The position numbers and the translations under genes were made by a program. This document shows, piece by piece, positions 33,493 through 41,993 of a DNA stretch of 64,000 bases. The DNA is taken from NCBI GenBank assembly GCA_039649115.1, contig JBBWZQ010000036.1, forward strand, positions 22,589 through 86,588, in the 5' to 3' direction. Position 1 is the stretch's first letter. Every line of letters begins with the position of its first letter. Origin of the DNA: DATEJJ01 sp039649115. GTDB lineage: Bacteria; Actinomycetota; Actinomycetes; Mycobacteriales; Micromonosporaceae. Under the pieces are notes generated by a model. The model did not search any database. It was not told the origin of the DNA and worked only from the letters and a program-made list of their open reading frames with translations.

Positions 33493-34679
33493 CCGCGCCC
33501 GCCCGCCTGTCGCCCCGCGACGTCGCCCGGGTCGGCGCCGCCGGCCTGCGGACCCGCCCGCTCCGGGCGGTCCTCGCCGCGCTGGGCATCGCGATCGGCA
33601 TCGCCGCCATGGTGTGTGTCGTGGGCATCGCGACCTCCAGCCGCGAACACCTCGACCGGCGGCTCGCCCAGCTCGGGACGAACCTCCTGAAGATCACTCC
33701 CGGCGAGACCGTCCTCGGCGACCAGTCGCACCTTTCCACCGACTCGGTCGCGATGGTCGGCCGGATCCCCGCGGTCATGTCGGTGACCGCGACGGCGACG
33801 ACCGACGCCCACGTCTACCGCAGCGAACACGTGCCACCGGCCGAGACGGGCAGTATCGCGGTGCTGGCCGCGCGAACCGACCTGCTCGCCACCCTCCGCG
33901 CCCGGGTGGCCCGCGGGACCTGGCTCAACCCGGCGACCACGGCCTACCCCGCGGTCGTGCTCGGCTCGACCGCGGCGACGCGGCTGGGCATCGCCACGGC
34001 CTCGCCCGAGGTGACGGTGTGGCTGGCGCACCAATGGTTCACCGTGGTCGGCGTGCTCGACCCGGTCACGCTCGCCCCCGAACTGGACAACGCGGCACTG
34101 ATCGGCTGGCCGGTGGCGGTCTCCCGGCTCCGCTTCGACGGGTACCCGACGACCATCTACACCCGTACCCGCGACGACGCCGTCGTGGCGGTGCAGGCGA
34201 TCCTGGGCCGGACGGCGAACCCGGAGCACCCGGACGAGGTGAAAGTGTCCCGACCGTCGGATGCGCTCGCCGCCAAGGAAGCCGCCGACACCACGCTGTC
34301 CGGGTTGCTGCTCGGGCTCGGCGCCGTCGCTCTGCTGGTCGGCGGCGTCGGCGTGGCGAACACCATGGTGATCTCGGTGCTGGAGCGGCGCTCCGAGATC
34401 GGCCTGCGCCGGGCCCTGGGAGCCACCCGGGGCCAGATCCGGCTGCAGTTCCTCGCCGAGTCGCAACTGCTGTCGGCACTGGGCGGCGCCGGCGGAGCGC
34501 TGCTGGGCATCGCGGTCACCAGCGGCTACGCGGGCTACCAGGACTGGCCCACGGTGGTGCCGATCTGGGCCACCGTCGGCGGCGTGCTCGCCACGCTGGT
34601 GATCGGCGGTGGCGCCGGCATCTACCCCGCGTGGCGGGCGGCCCGCCTCTCGCCCACCGAAGCGCTCGCCGCGCCGTGA
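33489..34679 (+). CDS. MacB/FtsX-type ABC transporter permease (module B)
   Basis: 396 residues. GTG at 33489 within the ATPase stop. One N-terminal helix (VLAALGIAIGIAAMVCVVG), a large outer domain, and three C-terminal helices including LLGLGAVALLVGGVGVAN and LERRSEIGLRRALGATRGQ. Same organisation and strong similarity to 8619-9869. Last gene of module B. Confidence 0.92.
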   Translation: MTAPARLSPRDVARVGAAGLRTRPLRAVLAALGIAIGIAAMVCVVGIATSSREHLDRRLAQLGTNLLKITPGETVLGDQSHLSTDSVAMVGRIPAVMSVTATATTDAHVYRSEHVPPAETGSIAVLAARTDLLATLRARVARGTWLNPATTAYPAVVLGSTAATRLGIATASPEVTVWLAHQWFTVVGVLDPVTLAPELDNAALIGWPVAVSRLRFDGYPTTIYTRTRDDAVVAVQAILGRTANPEHPDEVKVSRPSDALAAKEAADTTLSGLLLGLGAVALLVGGVGVANTMVISVLERRSEIGLRRALGATRGQIRLQFLAESQLLSALGGAGGALLGIAVTSGYAGYQDWPTVVPIWATVGGVLATLVIGGGAGIYPAWRAARLSPTEALAAP

Positions 34680-34810
34680 CGACCACCGACGGGGATGCGA
34701 TCGACCTCGCCACCTGAGGACGTCCGGCCCTCTCGCACCTGGTGCGACGGGAGTGCCGACCTGTCGGTCTCGCCGGATCGGTCACCCTTCGCCGCCGGTA
34801 CCCCAATAGT

Positions 34811-34852
34811 GGTTTGATGCGTCACCGCAAGTGACGCAACACACGGTTTGAT
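34811..34852. repeat. Inverted repeat flanked by direct GGTTTGAT repeats
   Basis: Perfect 8-base arms TGCGTCAC (34818-34825) and GTGACGCA (34831-34838) with a 5-base loop. GGTTTGAT occurs at 34811-34818 and again at 34845-34852, 34 bases apart. The unit lies 40 to 80 bases upstream of the lysozyme-like gene in a 213-base gap, so it may be an operator or an RNA leader element. Confidence 0.45.
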
Positions 34853-34892
34853 TTGCTTCTTCTCTGCGTGGAGAGGTTTCTAGCCTGGCTCG

Positions 34893-35726
34893 GTGCCCTG
34901 CAATGACGACGTCCCCTACCAGGGACGGCATCGGTCTGCCGACGAACCCTCAACCGGAAGGACCCGGCGGTGGCCGGCCCTGACGGGCGGCCGGCCGGCG
35001 GTGATCCGGCTGGTCGTGATGGCGCTGCTGGCGTCGATCGGGATCGGATCGGTGCGCACGTCCGCCGGCAACGGTCGCACCGACCGGCCCGCGGCGGCGG
35101 TGGACCTGTCGACGTGGCTGCTGCAGCGCGAGCGCGAGGCGGCGTCCCGGTCCGCCCAGCGCACCGCGCCGCGGCTGGTCCCGTCGGCCGCCCCGGCGCC
35201 GTCGCGAAAGGCCGTCCCCGGCAAGAAGGCCAGCCCTCGGCCTTCAGCCAAGTCTCGCCCTTCAGCCAAGTCCAGCGCGGCGACCAGCAACCCGACTCCG
35301 GTCGGCGGCCTGACGAAGGTGCAGATGGCGTACGCGGCGACGATCGTGCGGGTCGGAAAGCAACTGCAGTTGCCGAAGCAGGCCTACGTCATCGCGATCG
35401 CCACGGCGCTGCAGGAGAGCCGGCTGCTGAACCTCGCCAACTGGGGGTCGGCGGCGTCGCTGAACCTGGCGCACGACGGCGTCGGCGGTGACTACGATTC
35501 GGTCGGGCTGTTCCAGCAGCGGCCGAGCACCGGCTGGGGCACGGTCGCGGAGCTGATGGATCCGGCCACCGCGGCCCGCAGGTTCTACCAGGCGCTGGCC
35601 CAGATCGCCGGCTGGCAGAACCTGCCGGTCACCGTCGCGGCGCAGTACGTCCAGGGCTCGGCGTACCCGGACGCGTATGCGCAGCACGAGCCCATGGCCA
35701 ATCTCATCGTCAACGGGTTGACCTGA
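34893..35726 (+). CDS. Secreted lysozyme-like (transglycosylase-fold) protein
   Basis: 277 residues from a GTG at 34893; the start is uncertain because a signal-anchor (VIRLVVMALLASIGIGSV) begins only about 36 residues in, so a later GTG near 34999 is possible. After the helix come a charged stretch and a Pro/Lys/Ser linker with a PSAKSRPSAKS repeat. The C-terminal globular domain (about 140-277) has ATALQESRLLNLANWG, GGDYDSVGLFQQRPS and FYQAL, the lysozyme-like fold found alone or attached to M23/NlpC proteins in actinomycetes, with Glu in QESR as the likely catalytic acid. Probably cuts or binds peptidoglycan outside the cell. Confidence 0.8.
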   Translation: MPCNDDVPYQGRHRSADEPSTGRTRRWPALTGGRPAVIRLVVMALLASIGIGSVRTSAGNGRTDRPAAAVDLSTWLLQREREAASRSAQRTAPRLVPSAAPAPSRKAVPGKKASPRPSAKSRPSAKSSAATSNPTPVGGLTKVQMAYAATIVRVGKQLQLPKQAYVIAIATALQESRLLNLANWGSAASLNLAHDGVGGDYDSVGLFQQRPSTGWGTVAELMDPATAARRFYQALAQIAGWQNLPVTVAAQYVQGSAYPDAYAQHEPMANLIVNGLT

Positions 35727-35731
35727 GCGGG

Positions 35732-37561
35732 TCACGCCGGGCTGGACAGCGTGTAGGCGCGGGCGCTCAGCGAATGCAGCTCGGCATAGGTGCCGCCGAC
35801 CGCGACCAGCTCGTCGTGCGTACCGACCTGGATGAGCCGGCCCTTCTCCAGCACGAGGATCAGGTCGGCTCCGGCGAGGGTGGAGAAGCGGTGCGAGATG
35901 ATGACGGTGATCGCGCCGGTACGGGTGGCGAGACTCCTGGCACGCGCCATGTAGTGCTCGAAGATCGCCTGCTCGCTCGGCGCGTCCAGCGACGCGGTCG
36001 GCTCGTCGAGCACGAACAGCAACGGCTCCACCCGCATGCAGGCGCGGGCCAGCGCGGTCTTCTGCCACTGCCCCTCGGAGAGTTCGACGCCGCCCAGGTC
36101 GCGACCCAGCGGCGTGTCCAGTCCCCGCGGCAGCCGGTCGAGCAGCGCCACCCCGTCGGCCGCGGCCAGCGCCTCGGTGACCCGCTGGGTGTCCTCGATG
36201 CGTGCCAGATCGCCGAGGCCGACGACCTCGCGGAACACGGTCCGGTACCGCCCGAAGTCCTGGAACGCCACCGCCATCGCGGCCCACCAGGACTCCGCTT
36301 CGATCGCGGCGAGGTCGGTGCCGTCGACCAGCAGCGCGCCCGCGGTCGGCCGGTGGAACTTGCAGAGCAGCTTGACCAGCGTGCTCTTGCCGGAGCCGTA
36401 CTCACCGACGACCGCGACCACGCTGCCCGCCGGGAGGTGCACGCTGACGTCCTCGACGGCGTCCCGGTCGGTACCGGGATAGCGGTAGGTGACGTGCGAG
36501 AGGCTGATGCCGTCGCGCAGCGTGGACGGGGCCGGCCGGTTGCCCTTCTCCTGGGTGCGCTCCTGCGCCATGTACCCGCCCAGCCACAGGTAGTGGCCCG
36601 CCTTGCGGCCGACCCTCGCCGCCTCGGTGGAGCTGCCGACCGCCTGCTGCACGGCGTTGCGCAGGTTGGTGGCCACGGTGATGGACAGCACGACGTCGCC
36701 GATGCTGCCCTGCCCGCGGGAGGCCCGGGTGACGACGAGCGCGAGCGCGCAGGCGAAGCCGAGCGTGAACACCGCCCATCCACCGGCCCGCCACATCGCG
36801 CCCGCCAGCTCCGCCCGGTACCGGCGCTGGTGCGCGTCGCGCCATGCCCGCTGCTGGCGGCGCGCGAGCCGTGGACCGGCGCCGGTCACCCGGATCTCCT
36901 TGCCCGGTGCGGCCTTCGTCGCCAACGCGAACAGGTGGCGCTGCACCCGCATGTCCTCGGCGGTGTCGGTCTCCGTGCTCATCACCACGCGTCGCCCGCG
37001 CGCGTCGAACCACAGCGGCACCGCCGCGAAGACCAACAACAGCAACAGGTACGGGCTGACCGTGCCGAGCAGCGCGAGCACGACCGCGAGCCGGGCGACG
37101 TTGAAGACCCCGTCCACCGCGGCCCAGGCCGAGAACATCACCTCCCACGCCGAGTTGCGCAGCACCGTGACCCGGTCGAGGAAATCGGTGCGTTCCAGAT
37201 GGTCCATGGTCTCGATGCCGCAGACGTCGCGCACGATCTCGGGTTCCAGCGTCAGCAGGCCGACCCGATCGGTCAGGTGCATGGTGTACATCCACGCCAT
37301 GCGCTCCACCGCGTTGTTGGCGGTGTACGCGACCGCCACCGCGACCGCCGCGAGCACGGCACCGCGTGCCGCGCCGTGGGCCGAGGCTCCGCGCGCGCTC
37401 GCGTCCACCGCCAGCCGCAGGAGCACCGCCGTGGCGGGGATGGTGACCAGTCCCAGCAGCCGCAGTGCCAGCGCGGCGACGGTCACCCGCGGTTCGTGTG
37501 CGTAGCACAGCCGCAGCAACCTCGCCCACAACTTCGGGTAGCGCCGCCAACTCCCGGTCAC
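35732..37561 (-). CDS. ABC exporter half-transporter, second subunit
   Basis: 609 residues. GTG at 37561 overlaps the stop of the partner gene by 4 bases. N-terminal membrane domain (about 20-325). The nucleotide-binding domain has Walker A GEYGSGKST, a signature changed to LSEGQ, Walker B FVLDEPTASLD and H-loop IISHRFST. The altered signature suggests an asymmetric heterodimer with one weak ATP site. Convergent with the lysozyme-like gene, with 5 bases between stops. Confidence 0.9.
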   Translation of the reverse strand: MTGSWRRYPKLWARLLRLCYAHEPRVTVAALALRLLGLVTIPATAVLLRLAVDASARGASAHGAARGAVLAAVAVAVAYTANNAVERMAWMYTMHLTDRVGLLTLEPEIVRDVCGIETMDHLERTDFLDRVTVLRNSAWEVMFSAWAAVDGVFNVARLAVVLALLGTVSPYLLLLLVFAAVPLWFDARGRRVVMSTETDTAEDMRVQRHLFALATKAAPGKEIRVTGAGPRLARRQQRAWRDAHQRRYRAELAGAMWRAGGWAVFTLGFACALALVVTRASRGQGSIGDVVLSITVATNLRNAVQQAVGSSTEAARVGRKAGHYLWLGGYMAQERTQEKGNRPAPSTLRDGISLSHVTYRYPGTDRDAVEDVSVHLPAGSVVAVVGEYGSGKSTLVKLLCKFHRPTAGALLVDGTDLAAIEAESWWAAMAVAFQDFGRYRTVFREVVGLGDLARIEDTQRVTEALAAADGVALLDRLPRGLDTPLGRDLGGVELSEGQWQKTALARACMRVEPLLFVLDEPTASLDAPSEQAIFEHYMARARSLATRTGAITVIISHRFSTLAGADLILVLEKGRLIQVGTHDELVAVGGTYAELHSLSARAYTLSSPA

Positions 37562-39420
37562 CGCAGCTCGTCCTCTTCGATGCGGTCGTCGTAGCCGCGG
37601 GTGAACCGCTCGGCCTGGATCGTGAACATCCGCGCGTACGCGCCGCCGGCCGCCATCAACTGCGCGTGGGTACCGGACTCGGTGATGCGCCCGCCGTCCA
37701 GCAGTACGATCCGGTCCGCGTGGCGGACCGTGGAGAGGCGGTGCGAGATCAGCACGATGCTGGTGTCCCCCGCCCGGCCCACCAGCCGGTCGAACAGCTC
37801 CGTTTCGCTGCGCACGTCCAGGTGCGCGGTGGGTTCGTCGAGCACGAGCAGCGTGGCTCCGGTGTGCACGGCGTACAGCGCGCGAGCCAGCACGACCTGC
37901 TGCCACTGGCCGCCGGACAGGTCCACACCGTCGGTACGGTCCCGGGCCAGCGGCGTGTCCCAGCCGTGGGGCAACCGGTTCAGCACGGCCCGCAGGCCGG
38001 CCTCGTCGGCGGCGGCATCCATCGCGGCCCCGTCACGCGGGACCGTCGCGTGACCCAGCGCCACGTTGTCGCCCGCGGACAGGTGGTACCGGACGAAGTC
38101 CTGGAACACCACGGAGATCCGCTCGCGCCAGGCGGCCGGTCCGAGCTCGCGCAGCTCGACGCCGTCCGCGGTAATCGTGCCGGCGTCCGGCAGGTACAGG
38201 CCGGCGAGCAGCTTGATGAGCGTCGACTTGCCGGCGCCGTTGAGGCCGACGATCGCGAGCAGTTCACCCGGCGCGACGGTCAGGTCCAGGTCGTCGAGGA
38301 CGAACCGGTCCGTACCCGGGTAGGTGAAGCGGATACCCCGCAACTCGATGCGCGGCGGGCGGGCCGCGCCGGCGCACGCCTGTCCTGCCGCCGCCGGCGC
38401 GGGCGCGGCCGGCTCGCCCAGCACCGCGCGCAGCCGCGGCAGGGCCTTGAGCACCGGCAGGGCGGCCTCGATCTCCAACACGTCATTGGCGCCCGCGGCC
38501 GCGAGGTACACCGCGAACCCCGCGGCGAGTACCGCGGTCTGCACCGCGACGCTGGCCCGGCCGTGGACCACACCGGCCGCCACGATCGCGTAGACCACGC
38601 CGAGGGGCACCACCATCAGGAACGAGGTGCCCCACTGACTGCCCCAGTTGCGCCGCCGCAGGTCCCACAACGGGTCGAACATGATGTGCGTCCCGAGGAT
38701 CCCCCGGCCCACCGCCCATTCCCCGAAGCCGTAGACGCGCTGTTCCTTGCCCTCGGCCGGGGACATGACCGCCTCCTTCCACTCACCGACCCGGCGCGAT
38801 TCGCGCGCACCCCGCGCCCACAGCCGCGCGAACTCAAGGTGATGCCGCCGCTGCACGGCCCGGCCGACAAAAGCCGGTACCACCAGAATCGGCACCAGCC
38901 ACCACGCGTAGGCGGCCAGCACCGCACCCGCGCCGATCGCGCCCACCCACCGGGCCAGCAGGCCGAGCTGGGCCACCGCGCCATCCCCGGGTGTCTTCTC
39001 GGTCCAGTTCTCCGGGTCGGCACTTCCCACCCGGATCAGATCCTGGACATCCGGGTCCTCCAGCTCGACAACGGTCGAACTGGAGGAGGTCAGCCGGGCC
39101 AGCTCGGCCCGCTGCGCGCCGTCGATCCGGGCCGTGACGAGCGAGCCCACCGGCAGGACGAAGGCGTCGACGAGGTGGCCGAGCAGCAGGATGCCGACGA
39201 AGAACCCCAGCGGCAGCCAGGCGCCGGCGTGCGCCTCGACCCGGCCGACCAGCAGCGCCATCGCCACGGCCGACCCGGCCGGCAGCAGGGCCCGGCCCAA
39301 CACCAGTGCGGTCAGCGCTGTCACGGGAGCGGGCCCCGCCTGCCGCAGCGCGCGCAGCAGGAGCACGCGGTCTCGCAGCACGCGCACGCGGGCCTCCGAG
39401 GAATGGGTGTCCTGCGACAC
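37558..39420 (-). CDS. ABC exporter half-transporter, first subunit
   Basis: 620 residues. GTG at 39420. Membrane domain about 30-330. The NBD has Walker A GLNGAGKST, signature LSGGQ, Walker B LVLDEPTAHLD and H-loop ISHRLST. Both subunits share the unusual SxGQWQ extension after the signature, which is typical of paired exporters found beside peptide or antibiotic genes in actinomycetes. Cargo unknown; no precursor peptide gene is recognised nearby. Confidence 0.9.
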   Translation of the reverse strand: MSQDTHSSEARVRVLRDRVLLLRALRQAGPAPVTALTALVLGRALLPAGSAVAMALLVGRVEAHAGAWLPLGFFVGILLLGHLVDAFVLPVGSLVTARIDGAQRAELARLTSSSSTVVELEDPDVQDLIRVGSADPENWTEKTPGDGAVAQLGLLARWVGAIGAGAVLAAYAWWLVPILVVPAFVGRAVQRRHHLEFARLWARGARESRRVGEWKEAVMSPAEGKEQRVYGFGEWAVGRGILGTHIMFDPLWDLRRRNWGSQWGTSFLMVVPLGVVYAIVAAGVVHGRASVAVQTAVLAAGFAVYLAAAGANDVLEIEAALPVLKALPRLRAVLGEPAAPAPAAAGQACAGAARPPRIELRGIRFTYPGTDRFVLDDLDLTVAPGELLAIVGLNGAGKSTLIKLLAGLYLPDAGTITADGVELRELGPAAWRERISVVFQDFVRYHLSAGDNVALGHATVPRDGAAMDAAADEAGLRAVLNRLPHGWDTPLARDRTDGVDLSGGQWQQVVLARALYAVHTGATLLVLDEPTAHLDVRSETELFDRLVGRAGDTSIVLISHRLSTVRHADRIVLLDGGRITESGTHAQLMAAGGAYARMFTIQAERFTRGYDDRIEEDELR

Positions 39421-39465
39421 TCGTGGATCCGCCCCGCCCAGTCAACTCATTTCTCCGTAGGGGCG

Positions 39466-40047
39466 TCAACGCGAAATCGTGGCGAGGAAGTCGAGCACCC
39501 GCTGGCGGAACAGAGCGGCAGCGGGTGCGTCGTGGGACGGCAGGCTGCTGTCGGCGAACAGGTGCTGATCACCGGGGTAGAGGAACAGTTCCGCGTGTTC
39601 GACCGACTCGACCAGTGCGCGGGCGGCATCGAGGTCGCCCTCGTCCACGAAGAACGGGTCCGCGTCCATGGCGTGGACCTGCACCGGCACGCCCGCCGGC
39701 CAGGAGGACCCGAACTGCGAGGTCGGGACGCAGGAGTGGAACAGCAGCGCTCCGCGCGCGCCCGCCCGGGTCTGGGCCAGCTTCTGCGCCGGCAGCACCC
39801 CGAGCGAGAAGCCGGCATAGACGAGCTCGCTGGGCAGCCCGTCCGCGGCGCGCACGCCGCGCTCGATGATGTGGTCGAAGCCGATCTTCTCGGCATGAGC
39901 CATACCGTCGTCCAGACTCGGGAAGGTACGGCCGTCGTACAGGTCCGGCGTGTGCACGGTATGTCCGGCCCGGCGTAGTTCGTCGGCGAACGCGAGGAAC
40001 CCCGACGTCTGACCCTGCGTGTGGTGCAGCAGCAACACCTCAGCCAT
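39466..40047 (-). CDS. Dienelactone-hydrolase-family protein
   Basis: 193 residues. ATG at 40047 with GGAAGGAA upstream. An alpha/beta hydrolase of the DLH family: HHTQGQTSGF oxyanion region, nucleophile motif GFSLG (Ser rather than the Cys of true dienelactone hydrolase), Asp in HAMDADPFF and His in GDQHLF. Cytoplasmic. Substrate unknown. Confidence 0.88.
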   Translation of the reverse strand: MAEVLLLHHTQGQTSGFLAFADELRRAGHTVHTPDLYDGRTFPSLDDGMAHAEKIGFDHIIERGVRAADGLPSELVYAGFSLGVLPAQKLAQTRAGARGALLFHSCVPTSQFGSSWPAGVPVQVHAMDADPFFVDEGDLDAARALVESVEHAELFLYPGDQHLFADSSLPSHDAPAAALFRQRVLDFLATISR

Positions 40048-40209
40048 GTGATTCCTTCCCTGCGCTCCGACACCCGGTCTCCACCCCCACTTTGCCGGAA
40101 GCGAACCGCGAGTCCGCCGAGGGGTGCCGTTCCGGGTCATCCGCCGGAATACTGCGAGAGTGCGTCAGGGACCTGGCGCGGCATGTCCGGACATGGAGGA
40201 GGGGTCGCA

Positions 40210-41157
40210 ATGGCCTGGAGCGCGGCCGCAACCGCGACACGGACCGGCTGCGCGGGAGTGTTGGCGGCGGTCCTCGTGCTGGTGACGGTGGGGTGCGGCA
40301 CACCCGCGCGGACCACCACGCCCGCCCCGGCCCCGTCCCGCACGCCGATCAATGGGACCGTGCTGGTGACGCTTCGCGGCCGACAGTTCACGCTGCACAT
40401 CCCCGCCTCGTACGATCCGGCGAAGCCCGCTCCCCTGTTGATCCTCCTGCACGGGTACACCGCCTCGGGTGCGTCGCAGGAGTCGTACCTCAAGTTCACG
40501 CCCGAGTCGGACCGGCGGGGCTTCCTCTATGCGTACCCGGACGGGCGCATCGACCCGCGCCACAACCACTACTGGAACGCGACCGACGCCTGCTGCGACC
40601 TGTTCGGCTCCCGGGTGGACGATGCCGGGTACCTGAGCGATGTCATCAAGAGGATCGAGGCTACCTACCGCGTCGACACCCGGCGGGTCTACCTGGCCGG
40701 CCACTCCAACGGCGCGTTCATGGCGTTCCGGATGGCATGCGACCACGCCGACCAGATCACCGCGGTCGCCACCCTCAACGGCGCCATGTGGCAGGACGTG
40801 ACCCGGTGCAAGCCAACCAGCCAGGTCAGCGTGCTCGACATCCGCAGCACCGCGGACCGGACGATCAGGTACGCCGGCGGCAAGATCCTGAGCAACGGGT
40901 ACCCCTCGGCGGCCCGCACGGACGCCGACTGGCTGCAACTGGACCACTGCGCGAGTACCTCGACGAAGGCTCCCGCTCTCGACCTCGTGACCGACCTGCC
41001 CGGCGCGGAGACGAGCGTGCGTCGGTACACGGCCGGCTGCGATCGGGGGTCCACAGTGGAGACATGGACCATCGACAACGGCGTCCACGTCCCCTCCTTC
41101 GGCGCCGCATTCGCCACGACCGTGATGCAGTTCCTGCTCTCTCAGGTCAAGTCGTGA
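40210..41157 (+). CDS. Secreted poly(3-hydroxybutyrate)-depolymerase/feruloyl-esterase-like lipoprotein
   Basis: 315 residues. ATG at 40210 with GGAGGGG upstream. The signal peptide ends in VTVGC (likely lipid-modified Cys29). The esterase domain starts with LLILLHGYTASG. The nucleophile motif is GHSNG near residue 165, the Asp is probably in DIRSTAD, and the His in NGVHVPSFG near the C-terminus. Cysteines in DACCDLFG, MACDH, LDHCAS and GCDRG suggest two disulfides. It hydrolyses polyester or feruloyl ester outside the cell. Divergent from the DLH gene. Confidence 0.87.
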   Translation: MAWSAAATATRTGCAGVLAAVLVLVTVGCGTPARTTTPAPAPSRTPINGTVLVTLRGRQFTLHIPASYDPAKPAPLLILLHGYTASGASQESYLKFTPESDRRGFLYAYPDGRIDPRHNHYWNATDACCDLFGSRVDDAGYLSDVIKRIEATYRVDTRRVYLAGHSNGAFMAFRMACDHADQITAVATLNGAMWQDVTRCKPTSQVSVLDIRSTADRTIRYAGGKILSNGYPSAARTDADWLQLDHCASTSTKAPALDLVTDLPGAETSVRRYTAGCDRGSTVETWTIDNGVHVPSFGAAFATTVMQFLLSQVKS

Positions 41158-41221
41158 TCCCCAGGCGCACCGTCACCGTGTCGCCCACGCCGTAGGTCAC
41201 CGGCGACGTGATCGCAGGCGG

Positions 41222-41467
41222 CTACCGGGGCCGGACCCGGCGGGCGAGGTGCTGCTCAACTGCGACGACACCGCGGCGTGCGTGGTGACGCCACCACGTG
41301 GGTCGGGTCGGTCCGCACAACATCGGCGTCGCAGTCGCAACGACGCCAAGGCATGCCAGACCGTACACGACCCACCAGACGACCAGCGAGCACAGGTAGG
41401 ATCCAGCCGTCCACTGTAGATGCTCTGAAGGGCCGATGATGGTCCGGTCGCCTTCCCCTTCGAACAT
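41222..41467 (-). CDS. Small membrane protein, hypothetical
   Basis: 81 residues. ATG at 41467 with AGAGGTGATC just upstream, a good ribosome site. One long hydrophobic stretch (SYLCSLVVWWVVYGLACLGVVATATPM, about 21-47) is followed by a basic Arg/His-rich tail. I do not recognise a family. Codon use fits its neighbours only moderately, so it may be a chance frame. Confidence 0.4.
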   Translation of the reverse strand: MFEGEGDRTIIGPSEHLQWTAGSYLCSLVVWWVVYGLACLGVVATATPMLCGPTRPTWWRHHARRGVVAVEQHLARRVRPR

Positions 41468-41656
41468 GATCACCTCTGGTGGGCCGAGGGGCACGGTCGC
41501 GCGCGAGCCGGAGAACTGGTGACAGCCGTGGAAGCGGTCGGGTGCGACCGCCCCTGGCCCGTTGTCACAACGGTAGACGCGCGGCCGCGAGCCCGAAAAT
41601 CAGAAATCCTGATCGATGTGATCGCGTCGTGCGATGACAGCCTGACCCGGTGTGCT

Positions 41657-41974
41657 TCACGGGCTCAGCGCCGTTTCGAGTGTCGTCGCCAGCCGGTCGA
41701 AGGACACGGTCAGGCTCTGCCACAGTTGCCGCCGCAGAACCGGTTCCACGAGCCGGGCGGGGCCGCGTGGATCCATGGTCAGGGACAGGGATGTGCGCGT
41801 CCCGTCCGGTTCGCGGGTGAACACGTACTTCGACTCGACGCGCAGCAGCTTGGATCTGCCGCACACCGTGAAGCCGCCCAGCGGCTGCCAGTCGACGAGA
41901 TCGCCGAGCGCCTCGACCCCGTCCGCGACGTAGTCGAAGACCTTCGGCAGCGGCCGGTCGACCAGGCAGGACAC
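41657..41974 (-). CDS. SRPBCC-family protein, shortened
   Basis: 105 residues. GTG at 41974, 19 bases after the MMPL stop. It starts like a START/SRPBCC coat protein (VDRPLPKVFDYVADGVE) and ends with a normal C-terminal half (SLTMDPRGPARLVEPVLRRQLWQSL). The central part that normally holds about 35 more residues is missing, so it is shorter than the usual 140-150. It may be a decaying gene or a divergent short form. Co-directional with the MMPL exporter. Confidence 0.6.
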   Translation of the reverse strand: MSCLVDRPLPKVFDYVADGVEALGDLVDWQPLGGFTVCGRSKLLRVESKYVFTREPDGTRTSLSLTMDPRGPARLVEPVLRRQLWQSLTVSFDRLATTLETALSP

Positions 41975-41993
41975 GTTTGACGGGTGAACATGG

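Noticed and set aside
34680..34892. c-di-AMP (ydaO) riboswitch before the lysozyme-like gene
   Set aside because: Gene context fits, but the conserved ydaO core elements are not seen; only a short hairpin and direct repeats are present.
41657..41974. Shortened SRPBCC gene as a selenoprotein reading through TGA
   Set aside because: The upstream frame has no TGA that would join a missing N-terminal part; the missing portion is internal, which fits a deletion.
41519..41980. Plus-strand 153-codon frame opposite the SRPBCC-like gene
   Set aside because: The minus-strand reading gives recognisable START-domain sequence; the plus-strand reading gives none.
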